Below, in pieces: positions 1-8,202 of a stretch of 64,000 nt of DNA. Position 1 is the stretch's first letter. Each line of letters opens with the position of its first letter. A program made the translations under genes and the position numbers. Under the pieces are notes generated by a model. The model did not search any database. It saw only the letters and a list, made by a program, of their open reading frames with translations, and was not told where the DNA came from. Source of the DNA: Chloroflexota bacterium (GTDB lineage: Bacteria > Chloroflexota > Dormibacteria > Dormibacterales > Dormibacteraceae); assembly GCA_005883575.1 (NCBI GenBank), contig VBFH01000024.1, positions 62,001-126,000 of the forward strand, written 5' to 3'.

Positions 1-879
1 GGGGTACCCCTGCTCACCGGCCACCCTGGTGCAGAAGTCGTGCCGGGCATACGCGACCAAGACCCATTGCCGGCGATCGGCTGCCTCCGAGACGTGCGCG
101 TCGACACAGAACTCAACCCAGCTGGATGGGTCGCGGGCTGGATCGAAGGCCGAGCCCTGAACCTCTTCCAGGACCGCGTAGTACTCACGCGTGTGCCGCC
201 CCAGATAAGGCTCGATGGAGACGAACTCCGGGCGGAGCAGCCCCTCCCTGGCAAGGACAAGAGATTGGACCACCCGCGCGAGCCGCCCATTTCCGTCCCG
301 AAACGGATGCAAGGAGACCACGTTCAGATGCGCCATCGCCGCGCGGACCACCGGATGGCGCGAGACATCGCCTGATTCCAGCCAAGAGGCCAGCTCGTTG
401 ACCAGCCCGGGGACTTCGGAGGACTCCGGCGGCCGGTAGGGATCGCGGCCCGGTCCGCGAGTCACGAACACCGATCCGTCGCGCAGGCGCCCCGGCCTGG
501 CATCGCTCTGCGGATGGCAGATCAAGAAGTGGAGCTCGAGGATGGTCTGGCGTGACCAGTGGAAGTGAGGATCCTCAGCCAGGGCGGCGACACGATCCAT
601 CGCCTGCCCGTAGGCCGCGATGATTCGCTGGGTCTCCTCCGACGCCTGTGGCGGGTGGCCTCCGGCGAGGATCTCAAACGCGGCTTCGACGCTGGTGCCG
701 TAGCCCTCGATCGACGTGGATCCCACGGTCGCCTCCGCAGCCGCGAGGCGCCGCAGGGCGCCGGTCCAGGGCTGGGCCGATTCCCCCAGGTGCCGAGCAA
801 GGTAGCGGCGAAGCTTGTCGAGCTTGGTCAACCGGCTTTCGAGAGCTCGTGACTTCGGAGGGGTCGAAAAGATGGCCAT
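1..879 (-). CDS. Fic family protein (AMPylase-type), 3' end outside the window
   Basis: The frame is open from an ATG at 879 to the window edge (293 codons, C-terminus missing). The Fic signature HPFRDGNGRLAR is complete: catalytic His, acidic residue, phosphate-binding GNGR. Known Fic enzymes transfer AMP or another phospho-moiety to target hydroxyls. An upstream SxxxEG motif (in GSTSIEGYG, about residues 53-61) is the class II N-terminal inhibitory helix, so the enzyme is predicted to be auto-inhibited. The N-terminal part resembles the Fic_N region of stand-alone bacterial Fic proteins. The target is unknown. No Shine-Dalgarno is seen. TAAACT (886-891) lies 6 nt before the ATG, so the mRNA may be leaderless. 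The gene follows the TetR gene on the same strand, after an AT-rich inverted repeat. Confidence 0.88.
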   Translation of the reverse strand, partial: MAIFSTPPKSRALESRLTKLDKLRRYLARHLGESAQPWTGALRRLAAAEATVGSTSIEGYGTSVEAAFEILAGGHPPQASEETQRIIAAYGQAMDRVAALAEDPHFHWSRQTILELHFLICHPQSDARPGRLRDGSVFVTRGPGRDPYRPPESSEVPGLVNELASWLESGDVSRHPVVRAAMAHLNVVSLHPFRDGNGRLARVVQSLVLAREGLLRPEFVSIEPYLGRHTREYYAVLEEVQGSAFDPARDPSSWVEFCVDAHVSEAADRRQWVLVAYARHDFCTRVAGEQGYP

Positions 880-892
880 GCCAGCAGTTTAG

Positions 893-920
893 CTGAATAA
901 ACGATTATTCGCCTATTCAG
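893..920. promoter_or_regulatory. AT-rich inverted repeat in front of the Fic gene (candidate operator)
   Basis: Outer arms CTGAATA (893-899) and TATTCAG (914-920) enclose a nested GAATAA-ACGA-TTATTC palindrome (895-910). The element covers the region just upstream of the predicted Fic -10 box and the TetR stop codon. There is no T-tract, so an operator is more likely than a terminator. The binding protein is unknown. Confidence 0.4.
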
Positions 921-2070
921 CCTTTCGACCGACTCGCGCCTCCACCCCGTCGAGCAGGATCTCCAGGGCCGACGCGTGCTTGCCGCCCGCCCGCGGCTCG
1001 GCCGCCGCGGCCGGCGTCGTCTCCTGCGGTTCGTATGAATCGAGCGCGATCTTCACCGCACCGGTCGAGATCTGCAACTCATAGCGATCCGCCGCGATCG
1101 ATGCCTCTCGACTCTGCCAGTGCACGTCGGAGACGGTCACCCTGGTCGAGAAGTCGTCGAGCCTCACCTTGACGGCGCCGGTGCTGACGTTAGCGACCAC
1201 CGCGGCGCCGGCGGCTCGATGAAGTCCAACATCGGCCACACCGCTCGAGATATGAATCGGCACCACGCCGTGAGGCCGGGGGAGGAAGCACTGCAGCTTG
1301 GCAGCTCCGCTATCCACATTCAGCTCGCGCAGGTCCAGCCCGGCCGCATCGATCCGGATGTTCCATGTCGGCGCCTGGACCTGAACTCGCCACGGTCGCC
1401 GTGGGTTGAGCTCGATCTCGCCGAGCCCGATGCCGCGCAAGCGGCGGACGACGACCGTCTCTCCGCGCAGGACCGCGGGCGCGGCCGCCGACTGGTCGTG
1501 AGGAACGCGAAACAGCGCCTCCATGTCGGGAGTGCCCGCCCGCAGGACCACCCCGCGCGATCCGGTGTCGACGGCAATCGAGGCCGGCGCCGCGCTGTCG
1601 ACAACCGGCAGGTCGGCAGGCACCCGGGCTGAGATGACGTTGGTCATGACCATCAAAGCGACCTGGCCCGCCTCGACGGACGGAAGCCCGGCGACCTCGA
1701 GCTGCGTCTTCAGGTCGACGAAGGTGCCGCTGTGCTCGAGCGCCTCGGGGACCTCGAGCAAGATACGGGTCGCGTCCTGCTGAGCTGAGACGCGCCGCCG
1801 TAGCGCCTCCGCCGTGGCGACCGCCGACGGCCGCCAGCCGCCGCCGCGGCGCGGCCGCGGCACGCCTTCGAGGATCGATTCGGCCAGCAGCTCGACCAGC
1901 TCCCGGCGGTCGCGCACGTGCCAGTAGAGAGACGCAGCCTTGACCTCCAGGCGGTCGGCCAGAGCCCGCATCGACAGGCTGTCCAGACCTTCCGCGTTGA
2001 CCAGCGCCAGGGCGGCATCGACCAGCCGCTCCCGGGTCAGACCCCGCTGCTTCTCTTCCTCAGGGCTCAA
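913..2070 (-). CDS. TetR-family regulator fused to a C-terminal DUF4097-like beta-repeat domain
   Basis: Residues about 8-60 are a TetR_N helix-turn-helix (TRERLVDAALALVNAEG; SMRALADRLEVKAASLYWHVRDR). A short helical ligand-type segment follows. From about residue 165 to 360 the protein is beta-rich with repeats such as STGAVKVRL and STGAVKIAL, resembling DUF4097/DUF2807 putative adhesin domains. At 385 aa it is almost twice the usual TetR length. The start is TTG at 2070 behind an AGGAGA-like SD. It is divergent from the DUF998-MFS operon, with two palindromes in the gap, so it most likely represses that operon and itself. A beta-helix domain on a cytoplasmic TetR is unusual. Function of the extension unknown. 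Confidence 0.85.
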   Translation of the reverse strand: MSPEEEKQRGLTRERLVDAALALVNAEGLDSLSMRALADRLEVKAASLYWHVRDRRELVELLAESILEGVPRPRRGGGWRPSAVATAEALRRRVSAQQDATRILLEVPEALEHSGTFVDLKTQLEVAGLPSVEAGQVALMVMTNVISARVPADLPVVDSAAPASIAVDTGSRGVVLRAGTPDMEALFRVPHDQSAAAPAVLRGETVVVRRLRGIGLGEIELNPRRPWRVQVQAPTWNIRIDAAGLDLRELNVDSGAAKLQCFLPRPHGVVPIHISSGVADVGLHRAAGAAVVANVSTGAVKVRLDDFSTRVTVSDVHWQSREASIAADRYELQISTGAVKIALDSYEPQETTPAAAAEPRAGGKHASALEILLDGVEARVGRKAE

Positions 2071-2113
2071 TTCGAAAGATTCTCCTCTAAATGCTGTAGT
2101 TGCACTTGCAATC

Positions 2114-2126
2114 CTAACACTGTTAG
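2114..2126. promoter_or_regulatory. TetR operator candidate 1
   Basis: A perfect 13-bp palindrome CTAACA-C-TGTTAG in the 107-bp divergent intergenic region between the TetR gene and the DUF998 gene. A second site of the same half-site design lies 36 bp away centre to centre. Confidence 0.65.
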
Positions 2127-2149
2127 TTGTATGGTGGGCGGGTAGGCGC

Positions 2150-2162
2150 CTAACAACGTTAG
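2150..2162. promoter_or_regulatory. TetR operator candidate 2
   Basis: CTAAC-AAC-GTTAG, with the same half-sites (CTAAC/GTTAG) as the palindrome at 2114. It sits immediately before the AGGAGG Shine-Dalgarno (about 2163-2168) of the DUF998 gene, so binding would block transcription or early elongation. Confidence 0.65.
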
Positions 2163-2177
2163 AGGAGGAAACGACAA

Positions 2178-2912
2178 TTGAGCGAACTCGAATCGACAGA
2201 CCGTTTTCGCCGAGCAGCCGCCCGGCGCTGGAGCGTAATGCCGATGGTCCCGGCGAGATGGCTCGCGCTCGGGGCCGTCGCCGGTCCGGCGGTATTGACG
2301 CTCGCCTGGGTCGTCCTGGGCTTTCTCAGTCCGGGCTACGACCTTTGGGGCGCTCACATCGCTCCGTACTCGGCGATCAGCCAGCCTTTCAGCGGACTCG
2401 GCCTTGGTCCCACCGGACCCTTCATGAACACCGCGTTCGTTCTCAGCGGGCTGCTGATGGTCGCCGGAGTCGTCGGCGTCTTTCGCCAGATTCCCCAGCT
2501 CAGCGCGCGCGCACGCCTGATCTGCGCGGGCCTGCTGGCGTTGCCCGGGTTGGGGGGAGTGATCGACGGCCTTTTCAACCTGGAGTCGTTCTTGCTCCAC
2601 TTCGCAGGTTTCCTGCTGGCACTGACGACCGTCGTCAGCTTCCCCGTCGTCGGCTCTTTGCTCCGACGCGTCCCAGAGTGGCATTCGCTCGGTAGCTGGC
2701 TCATCTTGGCGGGGCCGCTCACGCTGGCCCTCGCCGTCCTCTATTTCGTCTCGTTCACGCCCACCGTCGAAGGCGTGCAGAGCGGCGTCGCCGGCCTGAC
2801 CGAGCGAATCCTCGTGCTCGAGCTCCAGGCCTGGTACGTGGCGCTCGGCTGGCTGACGTTTCGACGCGCTGGTCGCCAACCGTTGGCTTCACCTCATACC
2901 AAAGGGAGATGA
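2178..2912 (+). CDS. DUF998-family integral membrane protein
   Basis: A 244-aa protein with about six hydrophobic helices (first at residues about 30-52, last about 215-230), matching the DUF998 family of unknown biochemical role. The start is TTG at 2178, supported by AGGAGG about 9 nt upstream; no ATG is better placed. The stop overlaps the next gene by 4 bp (ATGA), so the two are translationally coupled and likely form one TetR-controlled operon with the drug exporter. It may assist or accompany the exporter, but that is inference. Confidence 0.8.
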   Translation: MSELESTDRFRRAAARRWSVMPMVPARWLALGAVAGPAVLTLAWVVLGFLSPGYDLWGAHIAPYSAISQPFSGLGLGPTGPFMNTAFVLSGLLMVAGVVGVFRQIPQLSARARLICAGLLALPGLGGVIDGLFNLESFLLHFAGFLLALTTVVSFPVVGSLLRRVPEWHSLGSWLILAGPLTLALAVLYFVSFTPTVEGVQSGVAGLTERILVLELQAWYVALGWLTFRRAGRQPLASPHTKGR

Positions 2913-4516
2913 ACACCATGACCCGCATTCGCAACCACCCGATGGCCGCGCTGGGCGTGCTCGTGCTCGGCCTCTTCATGACCCTGCTCGATCTGACGAT
3001 CGTCAACATCGCGGTCCCGTCGATCCTTGACGGTCTTCACGCGAGCCTCGACCAGGTGTTGTGGGTGCTCAACGCCTACAGCCTCCTGTACGCCGTGCTG
3101 TTGATCACCTCGGCAAGGCTCGGCGACATCTACGGGCCTCGCAACCTTTTTGCCGTCGGCGTCGTGATCTTCACCATCGCGTCCGGATTCAGCGCCCTGG
3201 CACAGGACCCGACCCAGCTGATCCTCTCTCGCGGGCTGCAGGGCCTTGGCGCCGCGCTGCTCGCGCCGCAGGGCCTTCCTTTGATGATGTCGCTGTTCCC
3301 GGTCGAGAAGCGAGGCGGGGTGTTCGCCATCTACGGCGTCATCGCGGGCCTCGCTGTGATCGCCGGGCCGACCGTCGGCGGCTTCCTCGTCACCCATTTC
3401 GGCTGGCGCTCGATCTTCACCGTCAACCTCCCGATCGGCGTCATCACCTTCAGCCTGGCGATGCTCCTGATCCCCGATCTCCGGCCGGGCCGCCGCCACC
3501 GCCTCGACCTCGCCGGCGTTGCGCTAGCCACAGCGGGCTTGCTCGGCGTGATCTTCGGCCTGATCGAAGGCCAGCGCTACGACTGGGGCGTCGTGACCGG
3601 AATGGTCACCGTCCCTGAGCTCATCGCCGCTGGCGTCTTGCTGCTGGGTGCCTTCCTCTACTACCAGGCGCGGCGGCAGGACTCCGAGCCACTACTCGCC
3701 TTCGCGGTGTTCAAGGACCGCAACTTCACGCTGATGACATTCGTGATGGCGGCCATGGGATTTGCCATCCTTGGCCTCTATCTCCCGCTGACCATCTACC
3801 TGCAGTCGGTGCTGGGACTCAGCGCGATTGACGCGGGGCTCACAATCGCACTCCAACCGATCGCGATGATCGTTTCGTCGGGCATCGCGAGCGGCCTCGT
3901 CCAGAAGATCAACGGCAAATACCTTCTGATCCCGGGTCTGCTCGTCCTTGCGGCCGGCAGCGGGTACATCGATTGGGCGGCGCACACGAGCTCGGGTCGC
4001 TGGGACTTTGCACCCGGCCTCATGCTCAGCGGCCTTGGCATGGGCTGCATCTGGACTCCAGTGTTCAGCATCGCAACGCGCGACCTCCGCCCGGACCTTG
4101 CCGGCGTCGCATCCGGCGTCATCAACACCATCCAGGAGCTGGGCGGCGTGATCGCCAGTGCGGCGGTCGGCGCCTTCCTGCAGAACCGGCTGGCCCTGGC
4201 GCTGCACGACCAGGCGGTGGCCGCGGCCGGACATCTGCCTCAGCCTTACCGAGACCCGTTCGTCAACGGATTCAGCAACGCGGCGCACTCCGGATTCGAG
4301 GTCGGTGCCGGCCAGTCCGGCGTGAGCATGCAGCTGCCGGCGCAGGTGGAGCAGATCGCTCACTACGTCTTCACCCACGCGTTCGTCGACGCAATGCACC
4401 CAACACTGCTCCTGCCGATCGCCGTCCTCGTCGTCGCGGCAGCGGCATCGGCCTTCGTCCGTGGCCCGAGGCAGATCGAGCTTGCGGCCCGCGAGGAGAC
4501 GGCGGCCGTGGCCTAA
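2909..4516 (+). CDS. DHA2-type MFS multidrug exporter (EmrB/QacA family, 14 TM)
   Basis: A 535-aa transporter. The first helix carries the DHA2 signature LDLTIVNIAVPSI, and motif A-like sequence (ARLGDIYGPRN) lies between TM2 and TM3. Length and hydrophobic pattern fit 14 TM drug:H+ antiporters. It overlaps DUF998 by 4 bp and is under the predicted TetR operators, a typical inducible drug-efflux arrangement. The substrate cannot be told from sequence. The C-terminus contains the usual large loop before the last helix (about residues 440-500). Confidence 0.9.
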   Translation: MNTMTRIRNHPMAALGVLVLGLFMTLLDLTIVNIAVPSILDGLHASLDQVLWVLNAYSLLYAVLLITSARLGDIYGPRNLFAVGVVIFTIASGFSALAQDPTQLILSRGLQGLGAALLAPQGLPLMMSLFPVEKRGGVFAIYGVIAGLAVIAGPTVGGFLVTHFGWRSIFTVNLPIGVITFSLAMLLIPDLRPGRRHRLDLAGVALATAGLLGVIFGLIEGQRYDWGVVTGMVTVPELIAAGVLLLGAFLYYQARRQDSEPLLAFAVFKDRNFTLMTFVMAAMGFAILGLYLPLTIYLQSVLGLSAIDAGLTIALQPIAMIVSSGIASGLVQKINGKYLLIPGLLVLAAGSGYIDWAAHTSSGRWDFAPGLMLSGLGMGCIWTPVFSIATRDLRPDLAGVASGVINTIQELGGVIASAAVGAFLQNRLALALHDQAVAAAGHLPQPYRDPFVNGFSNAAHSGFEVGAGQSGVSMQLPAQVEQIAHYVFTHAFVDAMHPTLLLPIAVLVVAAAASAFVRGPRQIELAAREETAAVA

Positions 4517-4527
4517 CCTTCTTATTG

Positions 4528-5958
4528 ATGGCCAAAAAGCTGGCCCAATACGAAGCGAAAAGGGATTTCAAGAAGACCCCTGAACCTGGCGCCCGGGTGC
4601 CCCGGAAAGCACCCCGGGCGCCACGCTTTGTCGTTCAGGAGCACCACGCCCGGCGCCTGCACTGGGACTTCCGCCTTGAGAAGGACAGCGTGCTGGTCTC
4701 CTGGGCGGTCCCGAAAGGGGTGCCGCCCGACCCGAAGAAGAACCACCTCGCGGTCCACGTCGAGGACCACCCGCTCGACTACATCGACTTTCATGGCGAG
4801 ATCCCCAAGGGCAACTACGGCGCGGGCCAGGTCTTGATCTGGGACGAAGGCACCTACGACATCGAGAAGTGGTCTGACCGGGAGGTGATGGTCGTCCTCC
4901 ATGGCAAGCGCTTGCGGGGCCGCTACGTGCTCTTTCAGACCAACGGCGAGAACTGGATGATCCACCGCATGGATCCGCCGCAGGATCCGGAGCGCAAGGC
5001 GATGCCCGACAAGATCATTCCGATGATGGCCAGGCTCGCGGCCAGACTCCCGACGCCGGACGACGCATGGGGCTTCGAGTTCAAGTGGGACGGCATCCGC
5101 GCCCTCGCGTACGTCGAGGGCGGGCGCGTGCGGCTGCAGAGCCGGACCGGTGAGGAAATCACGCCTCGGTACCCCGAGATCCACCCGATGGGTCGCGCCC
5201 TCGGCTCGAACGAGGTGATCCTCGATGGCGAGATCGTCGCCCTCGACGAGAAGGGTCGACCGAGCTTCGAAGAGATCCAGCAGCGAATGGGACTTACGGC
5301 CGAGTCTGAGATTCGGCGGAAGATGAAAGAGGTGCCGGTGACCTACATGGTGTTCGACCTCTTGTGGCAGGACGGCCGCTCGGCGATGGAGCAGCGTTAC
5401 ACCGACCGGCGCAAAGCCCTGGCGCAGCTGAAGCTTGCGGGCGCCTCGTGGCAGACACCGCCTTTTGAGAAAGGCGGCGGGCAGACGATGAAGGAAGCCA
5501 GCGCGAAGGCTGGGCTCGAAGGCGTCGTGGCCAAGCGGTTGGACTCCAGGTACGAGCCCGGCCGCCGAAGCGGTGCGTGGGAGAAGATCAAGAATCGCAA
5601 CCGCCAGGAGTTGGTGATCGGCGGCTGGCTCGAGGGGGAAGGCAAGCGGCGCGGATTTCCCGGCGCGCTGTTGGTCGGTTACTACGAAGACGGCAAGTTC
5701 GTCTACGCGGGCAAAGTCGGCACCGGGTTCACCGACTCGACGCTGGAGAAGCTGAACGCGATGCTGAAGCCGCTCGCAGTCGACAACAGCCTTTTCGAGG
5801 CGGGTTCAGCACCCCGCGCCGCCCATTTCGTCAAACCGAAGCTAGTGGCCGAGTTCGAGTTCGTGGAATGGACGCGGGGCGGGCAGCTGCGCGCGCCAGC
5901 GTTCAAGGGATTTCGCGTCGACAAGCCCGCAAAAGAGGTGATCCGCGAAGGTGGCTAA
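4528..5958 (+). CDS. ligD: LigD-type 3'-phosphoesterase/ATP-dependent DNA ligase
   Basis: A 476-aa two-domain protein. Residues about 30-150 are the LigD 3'-phosphoesterase domain, with the metal-binding set HHARRLHWDFRLE and a later HVEDHPLDY. Residues about 180-475 are an ATP-dependent ligase: nucleotidyl lysine in EFKWDGIRAL, DGEIVAL, and motif IV/V EGVVAKRLDSRY...GAWEKIKN, then an OB fold. In the known NHEJ pathway this part trims 3' ends and seals breaks. I chose ATG at 4528 (MAKKLAQYEAKRDF); the same frame continues upstream, but only as an out-of-frame reading of the MFS gene. The polymerase domain is a separate overlapping gene. No Ku gene is in this window. Confidence 0.92.
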   Translation: MAKKLAQYEAKRDFKKTPEPGARVPRKAPRAPRFVVQEHHARRLHWDFRLEKDSVLVSWAVPKGVPPDPKKNHLAVHVEDHPLDYIDFHGEIPKGNYGAGQVLIWDEGTYDIEKWSDREVMVVLHGKRLRGRYVLFQTNGENWMIHRMDPPQDPERKAMPDKIIPMMARLAARLPTPDDAWGFEFKWDGIRALAYVEGGRVRLQSRTGEEITPRYPEIHPMGRALGSNEVILDGEIVALDEKGRPSFEEIQQRMGLTAESEIRRKMKEVPVTYMVFDLLWQDGRSAMEQRYTDRRKALAQLKLAGASWQTPPFEKGGGQTMKEASAKAGLEGVVAKRLDSRYEPGRRSGAWEKIKNRNRQELVIGGWLEGEGKRRGFPGALLVGYYEDGKFVYAGKVGTGFTDSTLEKLNAMLKPLAVDNSLFEAGSAPRAAHFVKPKLVAEFEFVEWTRGGQLRAPAFKGFRVDKPAKEVIREGG

Positions 5959-6949
5959 GGAGACCTCGGTCGAAGTCAAGATCGAAGGGCGGACGTTGAA
6001 GCTGACGAACCTGGAGAAGGTGCTGTACCCCGAGGCCGGCTTCACCAAGGCGCAGGTGATCGACTACTACACGCGCATCGCGCCTGTCTTGCTGCCGCAC
6101 ACACGCGACCATCCGCTGACGTTGAAGCGCTACCCCAACGGCGTCGACGGCGAGTTCTTCTACGAGAAGAACTGCCCCAAGCACCGGCCGGACTGGGTGG
6201 ACACGGCCAAGGTCTGGAGCGGGGGCAACAACCGCGACATGTACTACTGCCTCGCGCAGGACCTGCCGACGCTCGTCTGGCTTGCCAACCTGGCGACGCT
6301 GGAGATGCACACGTCGCTGTCGCTCTGCAGCAAGCTGCCCGAACCGCGCACCCTGGTCTTCGACCTCGACCCGGGACCGCCCGCGACCATCGTTGAGTGC
6401 TGTCGCATCGGGCTCATGCTGCGAGACCTTTTCGCAGAGCACGGACTCGAGAGCTGCGCCAAGACCTCTGGCTCCAAGGGCTTGCAGCTGTACGTGCCCC
6501 TGAACACGAAGGTCGACTACAACCAGACCAAGGTCGTCTCCAAGGGTCTCGCGCAGTACTTCGAGGAGAAGCACCCGGACCTCGCGGTGCACAAGCAGCT
6601 GAAAGAGCTGCGCACCGGTCGCGTTCTGATCGATTGGAGCCAGAACGATCAATACAAGACCACGGTCAACGTGTACTCGCTGCGAGCGCGTGCGCGGCCG
6701 ACGGTTTCGACGCCTGTGTCGTGGGACGAGGTCGAGAAATGCTTCGAAGCGAAGGACCCAAGCATGCTGGTGTTCGACTCCGAACAGGTGCTGAAGCGGG
6801 TCGAGAAGCACGGCGATCTTTTCGAGCCCGTGATCAATAAGAAGCAGAAGCTTCCGAAGACCCTGCTCCAGGCGACGGGAGGCGCGGCCGCGTTGGAGAA
6901 GATGGCGAACAGGCGGCATAGCGGAGGGCGTCGTTACCCTCGTCAATGA
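5951..6949 (+). CDS. LigD-type polymerase domain protein (archaeo-eukaryotic primase fold)
   Basis: 332 aa, the stand-alone LigD polymerase (PolDom) that fills gaps with rNTPs during NHEJ. Visible motifs: TNLEKVLYPE near the N-terminus, DLDP metal-binding aspartates (about residue 138), and TSGSKGLQLYVPL, a variant of the usual SGGKGLHV motif. Start is GTG at 5951, overlapping the ligase stop by 8 bp, so the two halves of LigD are co-translated as separate polypeptides. The C-terminal tail (about residues 300-332) is basic. It overlaps the next gene by ATGA. Confidence 0.92.
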   Translation: MAKETSVEVKIEGRTLKLTNLEKVLYPEAGFTKAQVIDYYTRIAPVLLPHTRDHPLTLKRYPNGVDGEFFYEKNCPKHRPDWVDTAKVWSGGNNRDMYYCLAQDLPTLVWLANLATLEMHTSLSLCSKLPEPRTLVFDLDPGPPATIVECCRIGLMLRDLFAEHGLESCAKTSGSKGLQLYVPLNTKVDYNQTKVVSKGLAQYFEEKHPDLAVHKQLKELRTGRVLIDWSQNDQYKTTVNVYSLRARARPTVSTPVSWDEVEKCFEAKDPSMLVFDSEQVLKRVEKHGDLFEPVINKKQKLPKTLLQATGGAAALEKMANRRHSGGRRYPRQ

Positions 6950-8202
6950 AACGACCCCGCGTCGTCATCGCGGGCGCGGGCTTCGGCGGCCTGACCTGCG
7001 CGCGGGCTTTGAAGAAGACGCCGGTCGAGGTGCTGCTGGTCGACCGCAACAATTACCACCTCTTCACGCCCCTGCTCTATCAGGTCGCGTCCGCGCTTCT
7101 CGACCCGGGTGAGATCGCGCGACCGGTGCGCCAGCTGATCCGGCCGCTGCCGAACGCGGACTTCCTCCAAGCGTCGATCACAGGCGTCGATTTCGCCGCC
7201 CGTCGCCTGCTGACCGACCACGGTCCCATTGCGTACGACTACCTCGTCCTGGCGACCGGCGCGCAGAGCGACTACTTCGGCAATCCGGCGCTGGCCCGGC
7301 ACAGCCTCGGCCTCAAGGAGCTCGACGAGGGGCTTGCGGTGCGCAACCGGATCCTCTCCCAGTTCGAGGCCTCGCGATGGACAAGCGACTCCGCGACCCG
7401 GCGCATGCTCCTGACCTTTGCCATCGCCGGCGGGGGCCCGACAGGCGTGGAGATGGCGGGTGCGGTTTCCGAGCTCATCCGTCTCGTCCTGCGCAAGGAT
7501 TACCGGGACCTCGACACAAACGAGGTCCGCGTGGTGCTCATAGAAGCAGCGCCCTATGTCCTTGGAGCTTTTCAGCCGTCGCTCCGCGAGGCTGCCCGCC
7601 GCTCGCTCGAGCGCAAGGGCATCGAGGTGATGCTGAACTCAAAGGTCGAGGCGGTGACCGAAAGCAGCCTGCGCCTGGCCGGTGGCACGGAAATCCCGAC
7701 CGGGATGGTGATCTGGACGGCCGGCGTCAGAGCGTCGGAAATCGGGAAGGCGGCGGGCGTGCAGCTGGCCCGCCAGGCCCGGATCAAGGTCGATCCCACG
7801 CTGCAGATCCCCGGGCATCCGGTCGTGTTTGCGATCGGCGACCTCGCCGGGGCGCGGCAACATGCAATGGATGGTGAGGCGCTGTTGCCGATGCTGATTC
7901 CGGTTGCGATGCAGGCGGGCAAGCACGTCGGCGCTTGCATCTCGGAGCTGGTCGCCCAGGGGGGCGCGCGCGCGTTTCGCTACCAAGATCCGGGCATCAT
8001 GGCGACCATCGGCCGCAACTCAGCGGTGGCGCAGATCGGGTGGGTGCATCTGTCCGGGTTTCTCGGATGGGTGACGTGGCTGACGGTCCACCTCGTGAAG
8101 GTGATCAGCTTTCGGAGCCGCCTCGTGGTCCTGATCAACTGGGCCTGGGAGTACCTGTTCTACGACCGGCCCATCCGCATCATCGTGCGGGCGCGTCAAT
8201 GA
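6946..8202 (+). CDS. Type II NADH dehydrogenase-like FAD oxidoreductase
   Basis: 418 aa with an N-terminal FAD-binding GxGxxG (VVIAGAGFGGLTCARAL), ATGA box (LVLATGA), a second Rossmann motif for NAD(P)H (FAIAGGGPTGVEMAG) and the second FAD motif VFAIGDLA. A C-terminal amphipathic stretch (about residues 350-405) fits membrane association, as in NDH-2. It would pass electrons from NADH to quinone without proton pumping. It is joined by 4-bp overlaps to the LigD polymerase and to the following lipoprotein gene, so transcription is likely shared although the functions are unrelated. Confidence 0.85.
   Translation: MKRPRVVIAGAGFGGLTCARALKKTPVEVLLVDRNNYHLFTPLLYQVASALLDPGEIARPVRQLIRPLPNADFLQASITGVDFAARRLLTDHGPIAYDYLVLATGAQSDYFGNPALARHSLGLKELDEGLAVRNRILSQFEASRWTSDSATRRMLLTFAIAGGGPTGVEMAGAVSELIRLVLRKDYRDLDTNEVRVVLIEAAPYVLGAFQPSLREAARRSLERKGIEVMLNSKVEAVTESSLRLAGGTEIPTGMVIWTAGVRASEIGKAAGVQLARQARIKVDPTLQIPGHPVVFAIGDLAGARQHAMDGEALLPMLIPVAMQAGKHVGACISELVAQGGARAFRYQDPGIMATIGRNSAVAQIGWVHLSGFLGWVTWLTVHLVKVISFRSRLVVLINWAWEYLFYDRPIRIIVRARQ

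Noticed and set aside
1-10. Palindrome GGGGTACCCC at the left edge.
   Set aside because: It lies inside the Fic reading frame and is a chance restriction-site-like palindrome.
2067-2879. A 270-codon minus-strand open frame opposite the DUF998 gene.
   Set aside because: The plus-strand frame has TM helices, an SD and operon coupling; the minus frame is a polar shadow rich in Glu/Arg/Gln.
3973-4527. N-terminal extension of the LigD ligase frame into the MFS gene.
   Set aside because: Out-of-frame reading of the exporter; the LigD phosphoesterase domain begins normally at ATG 4528.
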